Positions 23,501 to 35,500 of a stretch of DNA of 64,000 bases are shown one piece after another. Origin of the DNA: Trichostrongylus colubriformis (taxonomy: Eukaryota > Nematoda > Chromadorea > Rhabditida > Trichostrongylidae); assembly GCA_963978905.1 (NCBI GenBank), contig OZ022259.1, forward strand, positions 22,976,068-23,040,067. Direction: 5' to 3'. The notes under the pieces are model-generated. The model made no database searches. It was not told where the DNA came from and saw only the letters and a list, made by a program, of their open reading frames with translations. Made by a program: the position numbers and the translations under genes. The first letter of the stretch is position 1. Each line of letters starts with the position of its first letter.

Positions 23501-26500
23501 TGATTTTATCCCAGCCTAAACCATCACTAACTTTGAAAAGGGAGACGGTCGTTAGGCGCTGCTCCTTGCAGCTAATTTGCCGTTGGGGCACACGTGCCGT
23601 AGTTGCCACCCCAACGCCGACCATTCGAAACATCTTCTGCGACGGATGACTCGTCCACATCATTGAATCCTCAGATTTTCGTAATTGATAGACGTACGCC
23701 GATCCTTAACGGGCGACCTTCTGCTGACCTTTATCGTTTCAACTGATAAACTAAATTTTTATTCCATTTCTCTCCTTTTTCGGTTTTTTTTCGGCGTGGT
23801 TTACAATCGTCTTGGAGTTGCGGGTGTGTACAAAGTGGTACGAATGGAAATTTTCGCACATATGGTGCGAAGAAACGATTACGAGGTGCGAGAATCAAGG
23901 GGTCATCTGTTGCCCAGAACCTGCATTAACAGCAAGTAAGGTCAAGTAATTAAGGAATAAACTGACTAGAAAGGGAAGTATCGAAGTAGACGAAGGAATC
24001 GAACGATTTCTATTATAATTTTTAATATTAATAATAACTTTGATTCAATGATAATTCATTATTTGATATATCAAACACGGAAAATGGATATGACGTAAAA
24101 TTTCGAAATCCAGATACAGCATTCAGAACATTGCTTTCAAAAATATAGAGTATGAAACAAAGAAGTTAAGAAATTGGTCCGTTAACCCACGTAGGCATGG
24201 TATTCGTCAAGGCCGTATAACAGTGTCATAATTAACAAAGACGATGGGATTGTAGCTGCTGCTCATCGAGGTGATAGGCAGACCTCCGAGTTTCGCAGCG
24301 TGTGTAAACTTGATGGGATCTACTGTTTTCAAATCGACACTGTCGATCAACTCTCCCTTCATTGACAGCAAAGATCGTCATTTATAATATTCATTGTACC
24401 GCTACCTAGTGCAGACCGGTCACGGGACTTTTTGAGAGACCACCTCAGTTTCAAGATCCTAGAAACAGGTAGACCGTTCAGGATTCCAGACAAATTTCTC
24501 TCCTTCTCTACAAACACCTTTTCCTAACTTCTGACCAAAAATACGACTAAAAAATATGAAGAAAGGGAAAAAACATTTCCCTCCTCACACCCCCCACCCC
24601 CCCAATCCTTCAAAAAAAAAACATCGCTGTGGATGGGATGCATAATGCTTATCTATTCAAACATGTTATTTTAAACTCATAGACTCGTAAGATGTGAGGA
24701 AAGATATCTGTTCAACCCGACTAACCTCTTGAGGTATTTTGGGCTCGGTGAAAAATATCCTTCTTCCTTCTTGTTGACCTGGACCGATCTCCGTTTGAGT
24801 CACTTAGGTTGGATTTTCTAGTTTTTTTCCATTCACTATTCTCCTTTTTGTGTCGCCTCATTTTTAAGGTATTCTTATCAAGATTTCCTCAAATATTTGG
24901 TAAAAACCACGATGTGTCTCTGTTGTAAATTCATTTGAATGTTTTACTCCGTGCATTTCCGGTTGATAAATATATCAGTAAAAATTCACATATCATATGT
25001 AAATTGTCATGAATATATGTTTGTTCCGCTTATTATTTCCCTTTTCTAGTCAGTTAATTTGTTAATTACTTGACCCTACTTGCAGGTAATGCAAGTTTTG
25101 GGCAACAGATGACTCCTTGATTCTCGCAACTCGTAATTGCTTCCTCGCACCATAGGTGCGAAAGCTTCCCACCAAATGTGCGAAAACTTTCATTCGTTCC
25201 ACTTTGTACCCACCCTGGAGTTGCGATACAAGATACTTCTCAATAATTTGCAGTGTTTCTTTAACAAGGTCTTCAATGTGGTAATTATCAATTGCGGAAA
25301 TCTGAGGACTCCTTTAAGTAGACGAGTTGTCCGAAACCGGAAATGCATCAGATGGTCTGCGCTAGGGTGGCAGCTATGGCTCATGCGTTCCATGGCAAAT
25401 TAGCTGCAAGGGGCCGCGCCTAACGACATACACCCCTTTGGAGAGAGGCTCCTAGTTTTTACCCGACATTTCCCAGAGTTCTTCTCTTCAGGAGGGAGCA
25501 CTTGCCAGTGGTACTGGATGTTGCGCCTCGACAGTAAAAAATTGTAAAATTCTCATCTGTTCAGACATATCCGTGAGGCGGCCCGCGCAAACTACTGAGA
25601 GACGTTTCTTGTATTTTTTTCAGTCTATTCTTCCTAGCAGCTGGACTGAGATCCTGTTCTTGGAAAGAAGTGGAAGCCAGCTCAAAGTAAGGTATTTTGA
25701 ATATTTCTGCGTAAGATATGGAGATCAGAAGCGATTACGTGCAAACTGATCTCATCGTTGCGACACGTTCTCTTCTCGATCGTCTTCCGTATTCGTGGAA
25801 TATTGGTCGTTCTTGGTCGGCTCGTTGTTGGTGGTGGTAGATGATGTCCGCTTTCGCCAGTATTCCTCTTACTATCGTACCATTGATTGGGAGCCTTCTT
25901 GCGATCTCCAATGCGGAGGATCCCTGGTTCATGCGATGGTAGCTCGATGTGCAGCAGCTCCATGAGCAGAAGTACGAATTTCTTCGCTTACTTTGAACTG
26001 GCAGTCGTGATAATTTGGCAGTTTGGCAGACTCGTGATAATATACACTATGGATGAAGCAACACTGATATGCTTCATTCATAGTACATTTGGCAAAGTTC
26101 AAACATGGATTTGCAGGTTCATAGTTAACGTTCAAATAAGCGGACCATGCTTTGTAGCTATGTATTTCTGTAAGGTGCGTTGTGGGTAACAGCATGTGCA
26201 TGTACTGAGCAGAGCTTCTCTTCTTGAATATAGCCATTTGGATGTTATTAAAATAGGCATCGGTCGCACGAAATGTCTAAGAACTACCAACTTCGCTTCA
26301 GCAATTGCGGTTATCGATCATCCCAAATTTTTTTATACTGTTCAAAGTTTTGAGAAAATCTATACCAAGTACCTCTCCTCAACCAGGCAAGCTTCACTGG
26401 TTCGTCGTCCAGTTTGTACCATATTGGGACGTCCCATTTGAACCTGGATCTTACTCATGATCTCTACTGCAGTGCGAGTTTTGTTAGAACCACTCACCCA

Positions 26501-29500
26501 TACTTAGGGTTTCGATATTTCTCGACTTCTATTGCATATGGGTTTATCTTGTAGCGGGATTGAGTGATTTCGAAAAAAGAAGAATTGGCAGCTCTTACTG
26601 TGACTAGTGGGAATCCCATCTAAAAAAAGTTGCTTCAGCAGCGGGAACTGAAAACTTCAAAACTTGTCACAGGGAATGAAAAAACAAGATATCAATGCGA
26701 AAGGAAAGACAGGTAAAAACATTCACTAATACCATTGCTTGCACGCCTAGACCTTCGAGAGAACTAATCTCGGAACCCCAGGCATAAAGAAAGGATGGAT
26801 TTTCCTAGTGGTATGCGCCACCCAAACCCTTGTACAATAACCTCTTCTAGCCATCAACATCTCTGGAGCACAGAAATGGATCTATGGTTCACATCGGACT
26901 CAAGACCTTCGTCGAGGAATCATCGAGGAAAACCTGGGGTGTGTACCCTTACGTCAGGGTTTCGCGCGACGATAAGCAGAGTGTGACTCCGTGTGTAAGA
27001 ACTACGGGCGCCGACGTAGTCAGGTCTTAGAACGATTACACCCCACTGGTAGAGGCGCGATACGCAATCGACTTGTAATCGCTTTTGGACCCAACAACAC
27101 GGCGCCTTCGGCTCGTCCGCGCTTCGCTTGGGACGCGCCGCGGTGCGAAATCCTGACGTAAGGGTACACACCTGAAGGCCTGAGTGCAATGTAGTGGGAA
27201 GATGGGATAATTGAGTAAGGAGCCCAAAGAGTAAAGAAAAGACGCGATTATTTCACTAGCTGGGTTTAAGTCTGAAACTTATATTTAAGTAAATGAGAAT
27301 CTCGAAGGATACACAAAAAGACACTCCGCGAATAGTAAACAAGGAAGGACCCAAACTTCTGATATGACTGCCTAGGATGATGCTGTGGATAGGAGGGCGC
27401 ATAGGCAGAAGATAAACTCGATTTAAGGGTGCACTGTTCCTTTGGTCCTCTCAGAATTGTGGACGGTGAACAAAGTATCAACCTTTCCAAATTTGATGCG
27501 TACAACTTGTGCCTCCATAATGCCAAGAGGATCGAGGGAATAGTGTACCTATAAATCTGATGGATTAACGATGAAAACTTCATGCATGGAACAGAAACCC
27601 AAAATAACACCATGGGAGGCACGATTGATGTAGAAGAGGCCTATCGAATACGAAAGGAACGAAAGCGACTATAGATAGTGAGCGACATCTAACAGTCCGA
27701 AGGGTGACTGCTCTGACATCTAGAGTTCTACAATCTATCTATATTTGTCCTGACGAGGGAGATCTTTCAGGTCATGACGGGCTTTGGAAAACGTTTTTTG
27801 TTTCATTGTGTAGGAGTACTTACATGAAACATATAACTGATTTAAATTTCTGCTGAGCGGCTCTACGAGTGCAAAAAAAGAGTAAAAAAACCTTTTTTCA
27901 GAATGCCGATTTTAACCCACTTGTTGTGACGCATGCTCTTTGTAGCTTTGAGTATGTGCAGATCCAAGGGTGTTTTATTTCACATCCCAAACAAAGTCAA
28001 ATGCGGGAAGATAAATGAAATAATATAATATAAAGATAAATAATAATAATAACATCTCATCTCTATCATGTACTAAAAGTTCGTAGCAGCTCCATAACTG
28101 TTCCCCGATGTCTTGATGCCGAAGTGATCGGATGGCTAACTATAAAAGATACGACGATGACCTCCAAACGGACGATGTGCCCTGATTCATGGTTCGAATA
28201 AAGGCAGCAAGCATTTGAATTTTTCATCTTCAAATATGTCTGTTTATGCCAAATGACTATGATTCTTGTTGACAACGTACAAGGCTGACTCTACAATACC
28301 GCTCCTAAGTTCTGCTAAATAAACGGGTCGTACACGGTTAACACGTTTTTGACCGACTTTTTGCCATAAATATACCAGTATCGGTCCAATCGTCCTGAAA
28401 AACAGACCGATGGCTAGAGCTCGTCAAGACGAATCTCCCTGTATAGGAAACTTTCATTTTCCTCTGTCTGATTATCATTATTTTCGAGGAAATGGAAAAT
28501 TGAGTCTCCGAGGCGGGAGAAAGTACCTGCGGGCACGACGGCATCGTAAACTCTCCGCTACAGCTGAAAGTTTCAGTTCAGGTATTTAAAACCAAGAAAT
28601 GTCAATAAATTCGGCAAGAGCATGATTACGTGATCATTTCGATCCCACTCATGAATGGTTTTTCTTAATTTCAATGTGAAAGTGGCATTATAGTAAACCC
28701 CTTTTTCAAAATTTCCTACTTAGTCAGAAATGTGTTTTTTGTAGAAAAAAATAAACCATTCGAAATCGATCACTGCTGTTGATGTACTGCGAAGGAACTT
28801 TGTCAGACTTCTTCAAGGTAGGTGGATCGAGTGTTATTTGTCTCAAATCTTTCAAACGCCTTCATTTAATCGGTATTTTCTGCATAAACTTCTTTCTCTG
28901 CGCAAAAATGAACTGATTTTGGAAGGTGACTGTAATTATACCTGGCAGATTGTGAAAGTCTCAACTGTAGTCTCATAGAAGGCAGTTTCAAAACTGTCGC
29001 TTCAAGAAAACTCGGTTGAAACAAACTGAATCTTGGAAAGGTGAAATTTGCTGATTCGGTGATGCATTTAGAGACATAATATCACACTGTTTACTCTTAT
29101 TCATTCACCACGTACTGTGCTGGTGAACGATAGATTTATCTCCAGCCACGGTTAAGTTGTCGCTCAGTTTACGGTCCCTCTAATGTAATAAATACTTTGA
29201 TCGTTGTGAATGTTTCAGTGATTTGTTTACAATGCCACGAGACACAGTATAGAATTGAGTTGACGTGTAATAGGTCAATAAATATAGCGACGCAGTGCTG
29301 GCTAAGGCAGCCAGCCTAACCCGTTCTCACAAGAATCGCAAATGTACTCACTTCATGAGAAGATCAAATAGTGCAGTGGCAGTGGTTTCACTTCTTACAC
29401 TCGCAATTTCGAGAGCCGGAGGGTTCGGATCCTTCAAGGTGCACTTTATTTGCAAACTGATCTGAACTAATCTCAGTGGGCGACGCTGTGCTGTGTACCT

Positions 29501-32500
29501 CTGCGTTAATGCGGCTGTCTAATAGCGAAGTTGGCACCACAAATTCCAGTGAGGAACCTGAGAGCCACTTAACACTGTAATTATCTAAGATTCTAATTTA
29601 ATTGGCATGTACTTCAGGTAGGGAATAACCAGGTAGGGAATAACCAGCCAGCCATGAAATTGAATGAATCTTGCTCATATGAATCGCTAAATGTCGCGCT
29701 ACAGTGGTCATGTATCTCAAGAGGAATGCGGCCCGAGCCAAGGCAGTCGGCCAGCTGAGATCGGTAGTGAGGGGTCAACGGTGAGGGACCGTAAACTGAG
29801 CGACAACTTAACCGTGGCTGGAGATAAATCTATCGTTCACCAGCACAGTACGTGGTAAATGAATAGGAGTAAACAGTGTGATATTATGTCTCTAAATGAA
29901 TCACCGAATCAGCAAATTTCACCTTTCCAAGATTCAGTTTGTTTCAACCGAGTTTTCTTGAAGCGACAGTTTTGAAACTGCCTTCTATGAGACTACAGTT
30001 GAGACTTTCACAATCTGCCAGGTATAATTACAGTCACCTTCCAAAATCAGTTCATTTTTGCGCAGAAAAAGAAGTTTATGCAGAAAATACCGATTAAATG
30101 AAGGCGTTTGAAAGATTTGAGACAAATAACACTCGATCCACCTACCTTGAAGAAGTCTGACAAAGTTCCTTCGCAGTACATCAACAGCAGTGATCGATTT
30201 CGAATGGCTTATTTTTTTCTACAAAAAATACCTTTCTGACTAAGTAGGAAATTTCGAAAAAAGGGTTTACTGTGATGCCACTTTCACATTGAAATTAAGA
30301 AAAACCATTCATGAGTGGGATCAAAATGATAACGTAATCATGCTCTTGCCGAATTTATTGACATTTCTTGGTTTTAAATACCTGAACTGAAACTTTCAGC
30401 TGTAGTGGAGAGTTTACGATGCCGTCGAGCCCGCAGGTACTTTCTCCCGCCTCGGAGACTCAATTTTCCATTTCCTCGAAAATGATGATAATCAGACAGA
30501 GGAAAATGAAAGTTTCCTATACAGGGAGATTCGTCTTGACGAGCTCTAGCCATCGGTCTGTTTTTCAGGACGATTGGACCGATACTGGTATAGTTATGGC
30601 AAAAAGTCGGTCAAAAACGTGTTAAACGTGTACGACCCGTTTATTTAGCAGAACTTAGGAGCGGTATTGTATTTACGAATTTTCAGCAAACTTGGTGACC
30701 TCACTTTTGTGGACATGTAGGGACCCGTAGCGCTCAAAATTCGCGGTTTCGTACAAAATGAGTGCCATATTCGTGTACAGAGGGTACCCTTGGGGACACA
30801 TTTTTAACCAATTCCAAATTTTCACCCTGACTTCGAGAAAGTGTGGTGAGATATAGTCATGGGTACATGGTGTCCTTTCGATTTGTAGAAGTGAATTACT
30901 CACAAAATCGATGAAAATCATGGAATATGCCCATCACGAATGCCTATCGCTATAACTTTACCTATCAAGCATTAGATAACAAAAATAGTGACAGTCTCCT
31001 GACAAGTGATATCGCCGTCTCCTTCGTCGAACGTGTAGGTACATGCATGTAGTAATGCCCCGCCCAGCTCAAATTGTGTAATTTGGGTCAAAACCTCGAT
31101 TGGGCTGGAAACTTGCCGCTCCAGGTAGTTCGATCCCCTCAGCGCGAATATCAAATCCGTGCCAGAACGCCTAGTGTGCGCTATGATCAGTGACAGGCCC
31201 AAGAACTGGACTGTAAAACTTGCTGAAAACTAACAAAAGAGGGCAGTCTGGAATACTAAAGATGATTGCTGCAGTTGATCTTCATATTCAAATGTTTACG
31301 AACTCAGAAACTTAAAATCCTTTTTTGGCTTTCGTAGGGCCGCTCAGCAAAAAAGGACATCAGTTATCTGTTCCATGCACGTACCCCCACACGATGCAGA
31401 AAACCGCTTTCAAAAAGCGCACCATGAGTTGGAAGACCCCCGCCATATGCCTTTGACTAGCTCATTTTTTGTGGATTCCAGCCCAAACCAATCAAGCGTT
31501 TCATCTCTGTTGGTTCTGTTAAATTGCCCCTCGCTGGTTTGAAGGATAGAAATATACTGGCCCGTACTACGGCTCGACAGGCCCATAAGCGTTATAGCCT
31601 GGATCGCATTAGATAAACATGACTCTGAATTGTGTGGCGCATCACTGGAGGGTCTGGCCGGCAACGAGGATCTTGGAATTTTCACGCAACAGATTCAGCG
31701 TTTCCGGAGAAGTGGTCGTGTAAAAAGGGAATTCTGGAAAGATCTGTTGAAATCGGGGCTTTGGTCCGACTTCTTCGGTTTCATACATGAGAGTAGTGGC
31801 TCAGGTTTTCTTAAGAACACTCCACTCAACCTAACCTGCACGGTCCACTGATCTGCAAATTTCTTCACACTCAAGCTCTTTCCATCAGGCCCTTTAACTT
31901 GTGTAGGGACTGTGTCCAATACGTCCCAAAGATCCTGCGAGCGAGCATTACCGTAGGAAAATTTCATGAGGTAGCGCTGAAATTCACGATACTAAGGAAT
32001 ATTGAAGTGGGTCGAATCAATAACTCTATCAATACATTCAAGGAACAGGCATCAAAGGCAAATCGAGTAAATTGGTTTCACGTAAAAAGGGAGCCTCTAA
32101 CAAGGTAAGGTATTTCATTTCCCATGGAACTTTGACAAGAGACCCGAGGGATCGATAGAGCTTCGAACGCTGATTATAACTGTGCAAACCAAAATTGCCA
32201 AAAGGCACCCTGAAGCGAGTTACGAGGGGTCAAAATTTGCCTGTGACATCTCAATGGCGAAGCGCTTCGTCATCAGCGTGACTAGCGCAGTACCAGTAAT
32301 GGCCTCCGTGGCACAGTGGTAGTTCGCGGTTCCGCGGGCGCAGGATCATGGGTTTGCTTCCCGCCGGTGCGGCTTTTTTTGCATTTTGTGTTTCATTGTC
32401 AGTAAGTGCTTTTCTTCCACTTCTAAACGTTTCCTTGTATGATATTCGCGCGTAGGGGGTCGAATTACTCCTCTGTGCAAATTTCCAGCCGAATCCAGTT

Positions 32501-35500
32501 TTTGGCCCAACCTCGGAAAATTAGGGGTGGTCAGTGGTTAAGTAGGAGCTTTAGAATTTCCTTCCGCAAAAAATCCTGCAAGCAGAACAATATTACCTGA
32601 ACATATCTATCACACTTCCCCATCACACTAAACGCACGTAACAAGCACCAAGTAAGAGCATTTGCTGGGCAAGGGTCAACGACTTTTTCTTTGTTAAATG
32701 GGTTGCCAGCCAATAGCCAATTGAAGGGATTTTCCCGAGATTTGGTCGAATTCTCGAATTGGCTGAAAACTTGTTCCATAGGGTAATTTGATCCCCTGAA
32801 CACGAAAACACGCTGAATTTGCGTGAAAACGTATAGCTCGCGCGCTATGGGCTCCCAAACATACCAGAAATGGTATTACTCTTTCTTTCAGAAAAACCTT
32901 CATAACTTCATTCAGGTGAGAGTTTGACAGATTCTGAATACGGATTTGAGATCAGCATTCAAAAGCGCGTACAGTGAGTGGTATGTGTCTCATTGCAAAT
33001 GGCCATTTCGACAAACCGGCGTTCGAAGCTTTATCGATCCCCCAGGTCTCATTTCAAAGTTCCATGGGGAGTAAAATACCTTCCTTCGTAAGTAGCTATA
33101 GAGCGTGTTCCACTACCACAGCGAGAGAGCGAGTAACAAACGCGTACAGAGCTCGTAAATGAGATCGAGCCCACCATTTCAAGATGGCGAGAGCCCATCC
33201 TGAGTTAATTAGTAAAGGAAGAGGGGGTTCACTATCCATTGCGATAAGATAGAGAAAAGCAAACTGTGGTGGGGGATGCACTCGTCAAAGCCGAAGACCA
33301 CCATCAGCTTATTTTCAGCATTAGTGGAATTGAAATTTGGCTTTCCTTCATTTACGTGTTCTGTTGTTTCTAACATTCCCTGCTTTAATGACGAGCAGTG
33401 GCCTATGCAGGTAATCGTGACCGTGCTTTTGAATGCATCGTGCACGGAAATCACGTGATGCTACCCCTGTCAAAAATCAGCAAAAATTCACTACAAGCAA
33501 CTGAAACGGAACATCATGTTCGTTCCAGTCCATTCAGACAACTAGCAAATTGTCCTCGGTGCCTTTACACATTATCCTTGGTGACTAGGTAATGCGAAAA
33601 TCTATGACAAATCAAGGGACGAAATTTCCGAGCATGATGCCCCTGATTTTATAGCATTCCACAAGTGTCAAACACGAGCCATTCAAAGGGAGATTAAGGG
33701 CAGTATTTTTTTTATCGGAATTTGAGATTGTTTTATTCCAGAGCATGCAAAAACTTACTTTTACTCCTTCATTGAAATTCTCTTCACCCATCAAAGCAGC
33801 GATCATAGCGAGCAAAGATGCTCCTTTTTTGTAAGTAATAGTATCGAGAATCTCCTCTACTGGCTTATCTATCTTAAACGATAATGGATGACTTGTAGCG
33901 AGTGAGTCCGCTTGGAGCGCACTTTCAATCGCATTAAACACGTATTCCTTCCTGAATTAAAGAGCCTCTTTTTAAAAGCATAGATTCGAAACACTCATTT
34001 CAGCAACTTATTTCCGAATTGCACTTTTGAATCTGCCACATATGACATGTAAGTAGCGAAACCTTCGTTCAACCATATGTCGTTCCACCACTTTAATGTA
34101 ACCAAATTTCCGAACCACTGCAAAAGCCATAAATCAACATTAATTCATGAAATCAATTAATTCATGAAATTGGGCACTATACCCTATCTCTTTCAGACTA
34201 GTCATGATTTACAAGGGATCGGTATATCAGAGCCTAATACAATGCCTTCGCGATATAACCACAAACTTTCATGGCTCATTGTCCGTATAGCAACTCAGGA
34301 CCCAACTAAATTGCTAATCTGTGGCTAAGTAGGACCGGAATTTTTCCGATAAGTATCGCTCTTGGTCAGGGGTTGAACAGCTCATAATTTACTCTATACT
34401 GAAGAGGGGAATAGTAAAAGGTACTTGACAGCTTCAGAAGTACCACAACGTAAAGAATTATACCACAAGGAACTGTGTGGCCTTCAGCAGAAACTTACTC
34501 GAAGGTTACTTTTTTAGCAATCGCAGCGAAAGGAGTGGAAATCAAAGAGATACCGCTGACTGCGCTTAGTGAAGGTTTAGTTGAGGTTTGCACAAGAACG
34601 TTCGAAGTTACGTGAGCTTCAAGAAAAACGTCAACGTCAGAAAAAGTTACAAAACCGCTCACGTTCTATGAATAACCAGTTGGGCTGGCGCACACTACTG
34701 CGCGCATCAAACAGGGTAGCACGCAAGATGAGCTGATCGATATCGATTGTATGGGAAAGATGGAACTGTTTGAATGATGATACCCAAATTGATATCGTTC
34801 AAGTTCATTTTGCGTGCTCCCCTGTTTGATGCGCGCAGTAGTGTGCGCCAGCCCAACTGGTTGAAGTAAATGGATCAGGAAGGACATATGTTTATCCACT
34901 AATCTTTAACCCTTCAGCTGAAGTGGTCACTATTGCAAGTTTGGATAGTTTAGGGATCGACAGATTTGGATTCTACTGCATCAATTAGTAGCAATCTGTC
35001 CATTGGCTGAGCATCTATTTCCTACATATTGGTGGTAGATCTATATGGCAGTTATCGATGCTTATCGTTTCTGTATACATTCACCACTATTCCGATTTTC
35101 ACATAGTTTAGCGGTCGATACCCAGTGTTGTTGCTGGCACCGCATGAGAGGATGAATCGCTTGCTTTACCATCACAAATCTAGATGGTGTCTTGATCATC
35201 CATGTAGAACGCAGTATCAAAAGACATGCATCATTATTCGGAATGTTAGGTAATTTAGCGGTCGATACATCGGCAACAGATATCAGAACATAAGCAAAAT
35301 ATGTTCACCCAATGGCACTGAGCATCAGACGCTCTTACTATAGCAGTCGTATGGTAGTGATAAGCGATTTTATCCCTTCCCCACCTCCTGATGGGTTTTA
35401 TCAGCCCCTGTATCAGTTTCGAAAAGTCTCCATTAAGATTCTCGTACTCTGTAATACCTGAGTGTGTGAATTTCCATTGTTAGCCAGAAAAGTGAAACGG

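Noticed and set aside
27010..27100. tRNA gene inside the 233-bp MITE
   Set aside because: A GGTAGAG...CTTGTAATCG segment looks like a D arm and anticodon arm, but no T arm or acceptor pairing follows.
31410..31685. Minus-strand frame as the exon after E11
   Set aside because: No M1 beta-sandwich motif and no acceptor in the correct phase.
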